Source: an uncultured Eubacteriales bacterium (GTDB lineage Bacteria; Bacillota; Clostridia; Peptostreptococcales; Anaerovoracaceae). From it: 16,547 nucleotides of DNA. Numbering within the stretch: the stretch's first letter is position 1; each line of letters opens with the position of its first letter. Both the position numbers and the translations under genes were made by a program. Positions 1-5,931 of the stretch are shown piece after piece. Below the pieces are notes generated by a model, which saw only the letters and a program-made list of their open reading frames with translations, did no database searches and had not been told where the DNA came from. The stretch is from positions 1 through 16,547 of the forward strand of contig UQOC01000052.1 of assembly GCA_900542565.1 (NCBI GenBank), in the 5' to 3' direction.

Positions 1-511
1 TGTTTTTATTGTTGTATGTCAGTGTTTTTTGAGCCGTTGACACTGCTTGATACTGGTGTTTAAAAAGAGGGATAAACCTTATAATCATAGATAATACCAG
101 AGAAAGTGAGGGGATTATTTTTCCAAAAAGATAGATAAATTTATCTGATGTTATAATCCGGCTAAAACAAAAAAACCAAATAATTATATTTGATAAAAGT
201 ACAGCAGCGCATATTCCATAAATTATAGATTCCAACGTTACAGGATTTCCTGTTGGAAGATAGCATAATATTGTCATTCCATTATGATTGAATGCAATAT
301 TTACTAAGGCGGCAAATATAGAAATTGGTAAAATAGTAAGCAAATTAAAACGAAATGATTTGCGTCCGTCTAAATAGATTGAGTATATAAGTCCTGAAAT
401 GAATGATATTGAAAGTAGTATTGGATTCATATAGATAGTTGAAAATGTTATTACTGCTGCAAAGTATATAAAATTTATTGTTGGGTGAAAACGTGAGAAT
501 TCATCTTTCAT
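1..511 (-). CDS. EcfT-like ECF transporter transmembrane (T) component, 3' end cut by the window edge
   Basis: Predicted membrane-embedded T subunit of an energy-coupling factor vitamin transporter, which links the substrate-binding S component to the ATPases. The frame is open from an ATG at 511 to base 1, giving 170 residues without a stop. A GGAGG at 518-522 lies six bases upstream and fixes the start. The protein opens MKDEFSRFHPTINF and has alternating hydrophobic stretches at roughly residues 12-28, 30-46, 55-75 and 88-115. The later segment SDKFIYLFGKIIPSLSLVL, with MIIRFIPLF following, resembles CbiQ/EcfT proteins of Clostridia. The cytoplasmic coupling helices with the Ala-Arg-Gly motifs lie beyond the window edge, so they cannot be checked. 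It lies 109 bases downstream of a DUF4430 remnant on the same strand, a pairing that suggests corrinoid or other vitamin uptake (inference). Its operon promoter was probably lost with the 5' end of that upstream gene. It is much more AT-rich than the genes to the right. Confidence 0.72.
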   Translation of the reverse strand, partial: MKDEFSRFHPTINFIYFAAVITFSTIYMNPILLSISFISGLIYSIYLDGRKSFRFNLLTILPISIFAALVNIAFNHNGMTILCYLPTGNPVTLESIIYGICAAVLLSNIIIWFFCFSRIITSDKFIYLFGKIIPSLSLVLSMIIRFIPLFKHQYQAVSTAQKTLTYNNKN

Positions 512-620
512 ATATATCCTCCATTAATTATAACTAAACTAGAATGCCGCAAATTATTAAACGGTTGATTACTCTACTTTTATCTGCAAAAAGTGAATAA
601 TAAAACTTCGAATAGTTTTA

Positions 621-1277
621 TCAAATATCATTGCCGAGATTGCATGTATAATACCAGCGTATGTCATCACCGGGTCTTATTATATATTTATCACATCCAT
701 AACTTGGGCGGCTGCCGTTTACAAAATATGTCCATCCTGATAATTCGCCGCAGTCAAATTCGTGTAATGAGTTTATTCCTTCTATATATTTGGAACCATA
801 AGCAGGAGATGAGGAAAACTCTAAAGGTATACCATTTTCTTTCATGAGACGTTTTAACAGGTCAAAAACACTTTCACCCTGATTAAATTTCGGATTTCCT
901 GAATATATTATTCCGTCCTTAGGAAGCACATCTCTTAAGCCTTGTGATAATTCTGTGGATTCAAAAGCTTTATTGCAGTCGACAATAAATGAACAATAGT
1001 TAGAACTTTCTGAGTCTTCATTTTCAATTGATGACGGATTATTTTGTGTATCAGGTATCTGTTGAGTTGTTTGGCTTTCATTATTTATGGTGTTCTGACT
1101 TGATGTATCGGGGTTTTCATGATTGTCATTTGTAGGTGAGTTTGAAGTATTAGATGTACCGTTTTGTTCGGGCATAACATTCTGTTCAGAATTGGAACTC
1201 ATATCTTCGGAGGAAATTTTGGTATTGCTTTGTTGATTATTTGTATCAGAATTACTATTTTTATCTGACATGACCAA
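621..1277 (-). pseudogene. DUF4430 (transcobalamin-like C-terminal) protein, 5'-truncated remnant
   Basis: The C-terminal portion is a DUF4430-type domain, a fold related to the C-terminal domain of transcobalamin/intrinsic factor and usually found on secreted or surface proteins. Visible hallmarks are CGELSGWTYFVNG followed by a GDDIRWYYTCNLG ending. Before it lies a long Ser/Asn/Thr/Gln-rich low-complexity linker, about residues 3-95, of the kind that tethers a surface domain. The frame can start only at a TTG (1277) or an ATG (1271), and an in-frame stop lies at 1281-1283. There is no signal peptide or lipobox and no ribosome binding site upstream, so the secretion part is missing. The break coincides with the start of a G+C-richer recombinase module. 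A functional cytoplasmic protein is possible but unlikely. The EcfT-like gene follows in the same direction, suggesting the original pair served vitamin uptake (inference). Confidence 0.72.
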
Positions 1278-1689
1278 ATATCAAATTGAAGTGCTGAACA
1301 CGATGCGTGGCCGTGGCAAGTCCGCTATGGACATTGCGCTTGCCCTTCACATCTCCGTCAACACCATCCGTTCTTATATGCGCCGCCACCCTCCGGAAGA
1401 TGTCCTTCAGGTAGAGTGCCTTTGGTGCGGAAAACCCATCGTGCAGGTAAAGGGCAGAAAAGCCAAACGGTTCTGCTCCGACAAGTGCCGGAATACTTGG
1501 TGGAACGCCCACCCGGAAAAGGTACAACGTAAAGCCTATTATCGTCTGACCTGTGCGTACTGTGGAAAGGAGTTTGAAAGCTATGGCAACCGGAACCGAA
1601 AATACTGCTCCCGTGCCTGCTATGCCGATGCAAGAAGATCTCATCCTGTACCGGATCCTGTCGGCAATGCTGGAATACCTCTGCTGTGA
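1270..1689 (+). CDS. HTH and double zinc-finger protein of a recombinase module
   Basis: A 139-residue protein with two parts. Residues about 14-38 (GKSAMDIALALHISVNTIRSY within them) look like a sigma-70-region-4/LuxR-like helix-turn-helix. They are followed by two zinc-binding knuckles, Cys50-Cys53-Cys69-Cys73 and Cys95-Cys98-Cys113-Cys117, both with CX2C then CX3C spacing. It probably binds DNA, perhaps controlling the recombinase genes or acting as an accessory factor (inference). Small HTH/zinc proteins like this commonly precede serine recombinases in clostridial mobile elements. The start is odd: the ATG at 1270 has no Shine-Dalgarno sequence, because the AT-rich remnant of another gene lies directly upstream. 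The promoter and leader therefore seem to have been removed. Its 3' end overlaps the next small ORF by 68 bases. No better-characterised homologue is recognised. Confidence 0.68.
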   Translation: MTKYQIEVLNTMRGRGKSAMDIALALHISVNTIRSYMRRHPPEDVLQVECLWCGKPIVQVKGRKAKRFCSDKCRNTWWNAHPEKVQRKAYYRLTCAYCGKEFESYGNRNRKYCSRACYADARRSHPVPDPVGNAGIPLL

Positions 1690-1777
1690 GGGAGAACTGG
1701 ATGAACAGACCCGTGACCGTGCCAAAAGGGTTCTTGCCGTGAAAACCGGCATGACCCAGGACAGCATCTTTCTTTGA
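1622..1777 (+). CDS. Small SHOCT-like protein of the recombinase module
   Basis: A 51-residue protein starting MPMQEDLILYRILSAML and ending VKTGMTQDSIFL. The pattern of a hydrophobic helix, a Gly-containing turn with acidic residues (EGELDEQTRDRAKRVL), and a short tail resembles the short C-terminal SHOCT-type proteins found next to serine recombinases in Firmicutes mobile elements. That family assignment is by pattern only. The start lies inside the preceding HTH/zinc gene in another frame. No clear ribosome binding site precedes the ATG at 1622 or the in-frame ATG at 1628, so translation is probably coupled to the upstream gene. Its role is unknown. It lies 82 bases before the first recombinase. 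Confidence 0.55.
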   Translation: MPMQEDLILYRILSAMLEYLCCEGELDEQTRDRAKRVLAVKTGMTQDSIFL

Positions 1778-1782
1778 GATAT

Positions 1783-1854
1783 AGGAGGTATAGACTTGCT
1801 ATTTTCTCTGAAACGAGCAATATATGGTACAAACGATACTTGATACAAAGGAGG
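1783..1854 (+). promoter_or_regulatory. Leader of the first recombinase: orphan GGAGG, TTGCT dyad and ribosome binding site
   Basis: An AGGAGG at 1784-1789 is not followed by a usable start codon. Next come the dyad arms TTGCT (1796-1800) and AGCAA (1816-1820) around a 15-base centre, then the TATATG at 1821-1826. The strong Shine-Dalgarno AAAGGAGG at 1847-1854 selects the ATG at 1860. A weak promoter, TTGCTA to TATATG with a 19-base gap, can be drawn through the dyad but is poor. Alternatively the dyad could be a recombinase or regulator binding site. Both readings are inference. Confidence 0.35.
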
Positions 1855-1859
1855 ACACT

Positions 1860-3137
1860 ATGCCAAGAACCGTAACGCAAATTCAGTTTCCGACACCCAT
1901 GCCAAAAGCCCGTCGAGTGGCGGCATATGCCAGAGTGTCCAGTGATAAGGACGCCATGCTGCACTCCCTGGCGACTCAGGTGGATTACTACAGCACCTAC
2001 ATCCGTCACCACCCGGGCTGGGTGTATGTGGGTGTATATGCCGATGAGGCCAAGACCGGTACCAGGGACAGCCGTGAGAACTTCCAGCGGATGCTCGCCG
2101 ACTGCCGGGCAGGCAAAATAGACCACATCATCACCAAGTCCATTTCCCGCTTTTCCCGCAACACCGTGACTCTTCTGGAAACGGTACGGGAACTGAAAGA
2201 ACTGGGCATCAGCGTATATTTTGAAGAACAATCCATCGATACCGCCACCGCCGACGGAGAACTGATGCTCTCCATCCTGGCAAGCTATGCCCAGGAAGAA
2301 AGCCTCTCCGCCAGTGAAAATCAAAAGTGGCGGGTCAGGCGCAACTTTGAGCAGGGCATTCCATGGCGCTTCTTCATGCTGGGGTACCGTGGAGAGAACG
2401 GCAGGCTGGTGGTGGTTCCGGAAGAAGCGGATATTGTCAGAGGAATCTTTCGGGACTATCTGGATGGAAAAGGAACTGCCGCCATTGTCAAGCGACTCAA
2501 CGAGGAAGGGTATGCCACCCAAAGTGGCTGCGTCTTTCACAAGAGTGCCGTGGACAGAATCCTGCGCAACTACGCCTATACCGGAAATCTCCTTCTCCAG
2601 ACCAAATTTCGTGAGAACCATCTGACCAAAATCACCCGGAAGAATCAGGGAGAACTGCCCCAATATCATGCAGCGAATACCCACGAAGCCATTATCCCGC
2701 CGGAAACATTTCAGGCTGTTCAGGACGAGATCCAGCGGAGGAAGGAGAAATACGCACCTACCAAGCCACGGAAACTCTCCTTGTTTACCGGCCTTATCAC
2801 CTGTGCCATCTGTGGCAAACACTATCGCCGCAAAACCACCGCCACGGGACCGGTCTGGATCTGTTCCACCTACAATTCTTACGGGAAAGCCCACTGCCCC
2901 TCCAAAGCCGTCCCGGAAGAAAAGCTGATGCAAGTTGCTGCTCAGGTGGGGCCTGTGAGCGAAATTACGGCGATTACAGCCCGAAGCGGGAATCTGTTGG
3001 AATTTACCCTCAAAGACGGGACAAAAGCCGTAAAACGCTGGCAGGACCGCTCCCGTGCGGAGAGTTGGACAGAGGAGATGCGCCGGGTCGCTGGCAAAAA
3101 GACAAGGGAGAGGAAGAAAGACCATGCCGAAAGCTAA
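1860..3137 (+). CDS. Large serine recombinase, copy 1 (425 aa)
   Basis: Site-specific DNA recombinase of the large serine family, expected to cut both strands at att sites through a 5'-phosphoserine link and rejoin them after subunit rotation. The resolvase domain covers about residues 18-165, with nucleophile Ser27 in YARVSSDKD and catalytic arginines in ITKSISRFSRN (Arg97, Arg100). The recombinase domain follows at about 170-290, then a zinc ribbon with Cys315, Cys318, Cys335 and Cys346. A short tail ends in basic KKTRERKK. All key residues are present, so the enzyme appears intact. A strong AAAGGAGG before the ATG at 1860 is the reason to prefer that start over the ATG at 1824. It overlaps the next recombinase by 14 bases, so the two are probably translationally coupled. 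It lacks the long coiled-coil C-terminal region of its neighbour. Its target site is unknown. Confidence 0.93.
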   Translation: MPRTVTQIQFPTPMPKARRVAAYARVSSDKDAMLHSLATQVDYYSTYIRHHPGWVYVGVYADEAKTGTRDSRENFQRMLADCRAGKIDHIITKSISRFSRNTVTLLETVRELKELGISVYFEEQSIDTATADGELMLSILASYAQEESLSASENQKWRVRRNFEQGIPWRFFMLGYRGENGRLVVVPEEADIVRGIFRDYLDGKGTAAIVKRLNEEGYATQSGCVFHKSAVDRILRNYAYTGNLLLQTKFRENHLTKITRKNQGELPQYHAANTHEAIIPPETFQAVQDEIQRRKEKYAPTKPRKLSLFTGLITCAICGKHYRRKTTATGPVWICSTYNSYGKAHCPSKAVPEEKLMQVAAQVGPVSEITAITARSGNLLEFTLKDGTKAVKRWQDRSRAESWTEEMRRVAGKKTRERKKDHAES

Positions 3138-4713
3138 AAATGTCACCATCATACCCGCTACAATCAATCTCCACACCAAAATGCCCGCCAAAGAGCGAGT
3201 GCGCCGCAGGGTGGCGGCCTACGCCCGGGTCTCCACGGACAGTGAGGAACAGCTCACCTCCTACGAAGCTCAGGTGGACTACTATACACGGTTTATCCAG
3301 GACAATCCGGATTGGGATTTCGTTGGGGTCTACACCGACGAAGGGATTAGTGCCGTTAACACCAAGCGCCGGGAGGGCTTTAACCGCATGATTCGGGATG
3401 CACTGGCGGGGAAAATCGACCTGATTGTCACCAAGAGCGTCAGCCGTTTTGCACGAAACACCGTGGACAGCCTGACTACCATCCGCAAGCTGAAAGAAGT
3501 GGGGTGTGAATGTTTTTTTCAGAAAGAAAATATCATGACTTTTGACTCCAAAGGTGAACTGCTTATCACCATTATGTCCAGTCTCGCTCAAGAGGAAAGC
3601 CGAAGCATTTCCGAAAATGTCACATGGGGTCAGCGAAAGCGGTTCTCCGACGGCAAGGTCAGCATTCCCTACGGTCAATTTTTGGGCTATCGCAAGGGCG
3701 CGGACGGACTTCCGGAAATCGTCCCCGAGGAAGCGGAGATTATCAAACGCATCTACCGGGAGTTCCTCGCCGGGAAATCTACCAACGCCATCGCCGCCGC
3801 ACTGACAAACGACGGCGTCCCAACGCCGGGCAAAAAGACTGTCTGGCAGAGGGCAACCGTAGAAAGCATTCTGTGCAATGAAAAGTATAAAGGCTCCGCG
3901 CTGCTCCAAAAATCCTTCACCGTGGACTTTCTCACTAAGAAGACCAAAATCAACGAGGGAGAGGTTCCGCAGTACTATGTGGAGGACAGTCATCCTGCCA
4001 TTATAGAGCCTTGGGCATGGGCACAGGTTCAGAACGAACTGGAGCGGCGCAAAAACAGCCGGAAACGGCATCGCCAGACAAGCCCATTCTCCGGAAAGAT
4101 CATCTGCGGCGACTGCGGAGATATTTTTGGTTCCAAAACCTGGCACTCCACCGACCGCTACCGCCGTGTCATCTGGCAATGCAACGGCAAATTCAAAGGA
4201 GATCACAAGTGCGAAACGCCACATCTGACCGAGGAGCGCTTGAAAGAACTGTTTCTGATGGCACTGGGCGAATACCTTTCCGATCGGGACGGTGCCATCG
4301 ATCGGCTCCGCTGCGCCCAAAAGGTACTTACGGACACTGATTTTATCGATGCCGATATTGCCAACGTGGAGGAAGAACTAAGCGCTGTCGCCGCAATGCT
4401 GCGGGTGTGTATTGAACAGAATGCTGCCAACACCGTCACGGAAGAAAGCTACCGAGCCGCCCATGATGACCTGTGCAGCCGCTACAAGGAGATACAAACC
4501 AAACTGGCCACCCTGCAAAAACAACGCGACAAAATGAACGCGGACGCCATCACCATCGGCGGCATGATGTTCGAGTTGGGTGAGCTGGACGATCTGCCCC
4601 TGACTTTCAATGAAAAACTCTGGCAGGGCACCGTCGACCATGTCACCGTCTACGCTGACGAGCGGGTGGTATTCCGGTTCAAGGATGGGAAGGAAGTCAA
4701 AACGAGACTATGA
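3124..4713 (+). CDS. Large serine recombinase, copy 2 (529 aa)
   Basis: A second large serine recombinase, clearly different in sequence from the first but with the same architecture. The resolvase domain has nucleophile Ser37 in YARVSTDSEEQ and arginines in VTKSVSRFARN (Arg108, Arg111). The signature FDSKGELLITIMSSLAQEES spans about 140-159. The recombinase domain covers about 180-305, and a zinc ribbon uses Cys328, Cys331, Cys353 and Cys363. A C-terminal region at about 395-475 looks alpha-helical and coiled-coil-like, as in integrases that pair att sites. The last part (KLWQGTVDHVTVYADERVVF) is the usual family ending. The ATG at 3124 follows a GGGAGAGGAAG purine stretch and lies inside the end of the first recombinase gene. 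A strong bidirectional terminator begins 13 bases after the stop. It may act with copy 1 or on different sites. Nothing looks broken. Confidence 0.94.
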   Translation: MPKAKNVTIIPATINLHTKMPAKERVRRRVAAYARVSTDSEEQLTSYEAQVDYYTRFIQDNPDWDFVGVYTDEGISAVNTKRREGFNRMIRDALAGKIDLIVTKSVSRFARNTVDSLTTIRKLKEVGCECFFQKENIMTFDSKGELLITIMSSLAQEESRSISENVTWGQRKRFSDGKVSIPYGQFLGYRKGADGLPEIVPEEAEIIKRIYREFLAGKSTNAIAAALTNDGVPTPGKKTVWQRATVESILCNEKYKGSALLQKSFTVDFLTKKTKINEGEVPQYYVEDSHPAIIEPWAWAQVQNELERRKNSRKRHRQTSPFSGKIICGDCGDIFGSKTWHSTDRYRRVIWQCNGKFKGDHKCETPHLTEERLKELFLMALGEYLSDRDGAIDRLRCAQKVLTDTDFIDADIANVEEELSAVAAMLRVCIEQNAANTVTEESYRAAHDDLCSRYKEIQTKLATLQKQRDKMNADAITIGGMMFELGELDDLPLTFNEKLWQGTVDHVTVYADERVVFRFKDGKEVKTRL

Positions 4714-4726
4714 GACAAAACAAAAG

Positions 4727-4772
4727 CAGACCCAGGTGGAAGAAATGATTCTGTCGACCTGGGTCTGTTTTT
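4727..4772. terminator. Bidirectional intrinsic terminator between convergent genes
   Basis: An 11-bp perfect stem, CAGACCCAGGT (4727-4737) with ACCTGGGTCTG (4757-4767), is followed by T5 on the plus strand. It is flanked on its left by an A-rich run (4717-4725) that reads as TTTTGTTTTG on the minus strand. It can therefore end both the recombinase operon and the convergent DUF6809-like gene. Confidence 0.9.
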
Positions 4773-4810
4773 CTGTTTGTCCTTGTTAGATGTGAAAGGC
4801 TCTGTGAGTT

Positions 4811-5128
4811 TCAGTCCTGAACAGTTTCTTTCATTAACTCCAGCATCAGCTGCGCTCCCAATTGGAGTCCGGCAAAGAAAGCAATCCGCTCATGCTCGGC
4901 ACAGAGAGAACCTACCAGGGAAAACACTCGGTTGTTCTCCCGGAAGGACAGTTCTTCAAGGCGGTCATTCAATTCACGGCTGATTTCCTTGGTTTTCTCA
5001 TTGCCCATGTAGTGGCTTTCACTGTAGTGCCAGTACAAAGAATCCATTGCAGGATGATCCCACTCCCCATCAAAGAGGATTGGGTTGGCCTCGACATATT
5101 GCCGCAGCCGTTTTATATAGTCGTCCAT
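4811..5128 (-). CDS. Small DUF6809-like protein of a mobile-element cluster
   Basis: A 105-residue acidic, mostly helical protein with no signal peptide or membrane segment. The C-terminal part (SLCAEHERIAFFAGLQLGAQ, then LMLELMKE) matches the general look of DUF6809 proteins. These are short proteins of unknown function that recur beside recombinases and phage or integrative elements in Clostridia. The assignment is from pattern memory, not a search. The ATG at 5128 is chosen because AAGGAGGG lies at 5136-5143, at good spacing; an upstream TTG at 5146 would place the Shine-Dalgarno inside the gene. It runs convergent to the recombinases and shares their terminator. Its base composition is like the module, so it probably travelled with it. 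Function unknown. Confidence 0.65.
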   Translation of the reverse strand: MDDYIKRLRQYVEANPILFDGEWDHPAMDSLYWHYSESHYMGNEKTKEISRELNDRLEELSFRENNRVFSLVGSLCAEHERIAFFAGLQLGAQLMLELMKETVQD

Positions 5129-5157
5129 TTCATTACCCTCCTTCAAAGGTGTGTGTC

Positions 5158-5186
5158 ATGTTAACTCTGGCGGCGGCAAATTACAA
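5158..5186 (-). promoter_or_regulatory. Possible promoter of the DUF6809-like gene
   Basis: On the minus strand TTGTAA (5181-5186) and TAACAT (5158-5163) are separated by exactly 17 bases, each matching four of six consensus positions. The predicted start near 5150 leaves a short leader before the ribosome binding site at 5136-5143. This is moderate evidence only. Confidence 0.35.
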
Positions 5187-5211
5187 GTAGGTGTTCTGCC
5201 CGAAGATTTGC

Positions 5212-5240
5212 TGTCCTTTTTGTCCCTTTTGTCCCGGGGG
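5212..5240. repeat. Three short direct repeats at the presumed right edge of the module
   Basis: Three consecutive units, TGTCCTTTT, TGTCCCTTTT and GTCCCGGGGG, lie at 5212-5240. The last runs into an imperfect dyad TTGTCCCGGGGGTACAA (5229-5245). It could be a recombinase binding region or element end, but no matching copy is seen at the left junction. Confidence 0.4.
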
Positions 5241-5253
5241 TACAAGAAGAAAA

Positions 5254-5296
5254 CCGTCCACAGCGGGCAGTGCTCCCGGCCATGGACGGCTTTTTT
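5254..5296 (+). terminator. Intrinsic terminator, gene of origin not evident
   Basis: Outer stem CCGTCCA (5254-5260) with TGGACGG (5283-5289), and an inner CGGG (5264-5267) with CCCG (5275-5278), followed by T6 at 5291-5296. No plus-strand gene lies between it and the previous terminator at 4727-4772, so it looks like an orphan, perhaps the remnant end of a lost plus-strand gene. The minus-strand side (TTTTCTTCTT) is also T-rich, so it could block read-through from the tRNA operon. Confidence 0.7.
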
Positions 5297-5467
5297 ATAT
5301 AGAGAATAATAATTTATCGTTTCTATCTTTCAACGATTGTTATTTTACTTAGTGCTGTTGTTTCCGGGCAGGGAAGTATAGGATGCTGACCTATCCTTGG
5401 CACAGAGCCGAAATTATGCGGAATACTCCGGATTTCACCCCAAAATCAGCCCAAAACGCATATAAAC
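5297..5467. other. Gene-free stretch with an AT-rich dyad
   Basis: No convincing ORF or RNA gene is seen. The left part is AT-rich and holds a dyad ATCGTT (5316-5321)/AACGAT (5332-5337), extended imperfectly by AATAAT and TGTTATT on its flanks. This could be an attachment-site remnant. The right part (5340-5460) has mixed composition with no recognisable motif. The boundary between mobile DNA and the tRNA region probably lies here or just to the left. Confidence 0.4.
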
Positions 5468-5506
5468 AAAAAATTACCGTTGCTGATATTGTATCAACAA
5501 CGGTAA
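5468..5506 (-). terminator. Intrinsic terminator of the tRNA operon
   Basis: A 9-bp stem pairs TTACCGTTG (5474-5482) with CAACGGTAA (5498-5506), and its loop contains a further TGATA/TATCA pairing. On the minus strand the stem is followed directly by T6 (A-run 5468-5473). It begins seven bases past the CCA end of the initiator tRNA gene. Confidence 0.92.
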
Positions 5507-5512
5507 CAGACT

Positions 5513-5588
<76 letters not shown>

Positions 5589-5658
5589 CCGTTTATATAT
5601 ATTTTTATGGTCCGACCTTGCTGAATATGTCTCCGCCCAATCTTTTTTACCGACAGAT

Positions 5659-5747
5659 TGGTGCCGGAGACCGGGGTCGAACCGGTACGATCGGTAAGGA
5701 TCGCAGGATTTTAAGTCCTGTGCGTCTGCCAATTCCGCCACTCCGGC
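5659..5747 (-). tRNA. tRNA-Leu (anticodon TAA)
   Basis: An 89-base class II tRNA. The acceptor stem is GCCGGAG/CTCCGGC, with discriminator A and encoded CCA at 5659-5661. The anticodon loop CTTAAAA carries TAA at 5711-5713. A long variable arm and the T-arm GGTTCGACCCC are present. It decodes UUA/UUG leucine codons. It is the middle gene of the operon, 70 bases before the initiator tRNA. Confidence 0.96.
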
Positions 5748-5754
5748 AAAAAAA

Positions 5755-5829
<75 letters not shown>

Positions 5830-5834
5830 ACGCT

Positions 5835-5861
5835 TAATGTTGTCATCAGGTGACAACATTA
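5835..5861 (-). promoter_or_regulatory. Perfect 11-bp dyad at the predicted start of the tRNA operon transcript
   Basis: TAATGTTGTCA (5835-5845) and TGACAACATTA (5851-5861) form a perfect inverted repeat around a 5-base centre. It begins four bases downstream of the -10 box, so it covers the predicted transcription start (about 5858) and ends five bases before tRNA-Asn. It could be an operator for a dimeric regulator or a hairpin at the 5' end of the tRNA precursor. There is no T-run, so it is not an intrinsic terminator. Confidence 0.8.
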
Positions 5862-5864
5862 GTT

Positions 5865-5893
5865 ATTATACAACAGGCAATCAATTATGTCAA
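5865..5893 (-). promoter_or_regulatory. Consensus sigma-A promoter of the tRNA operon
   Basis: On the minus strand a perfect TTGACA (5888-5893) and a perfect TATAAT (5865-5870) are separated by exactly 17 bases, upstream of tRNA-Asn. This is the ideal housekeeping promoter expected for stable RNA genes. Confidence 0.93.
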
Positions 5894-5901
5894 GTATGAT
5901 T

Positions 5902-5929
5902 ATTATAAAATCTCCTTGTATTTTTGCAA
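5902..5929 (-). promoter_or_regulatory. Possible second, upstream promoter of the tRNA operon
   Basis: TTGCAA (5924-5929) and a perfect TATAAT (5902-5907) with a 16-base gap lie just upstream of the main tRNA promoter, in the space after the TPR gene. Tandem promoters are common for stable RNA genes. The -35 box matches only four of six positions. Confidence 0.4.
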
Positions 5930-5931
5930 AA

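Noticed and set aside
601..620. AT-only hairpin TAAAACT/AGTTTTA after the DUF4430 stop, as a terminator
   Set aside because: The stem is weak and the following bases form no clean T-run; the EcfT-like gene follows in the same direction, so termination here is not expected.
593..847. Plus-strand 84-codon frame at the end of the DUF4430 remnant
   Set aside because: It is antisense to the DUF4430 domain, has no ribosome binding site, and its composition is not protein-like.
1641..4320. Long minus-strand open frames (about 516 and 436 codons) opposite the two serine recombinases
   Set aside because: They have no ribosome binding sites or recognisable motifs and are rich in Gly/Phe/His, as expected for shadows. 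The plus strand carries intact recombinase catalytic and zinc motifs.
1264..5163. Inverted ACATGAC at the left junction and upstream of the DUF6809-like gene as terminal inverted repeats
   Set aside because: Only seven bases match with no extension on either side, and serine recombinases do not rely on terminal inverted repeats.
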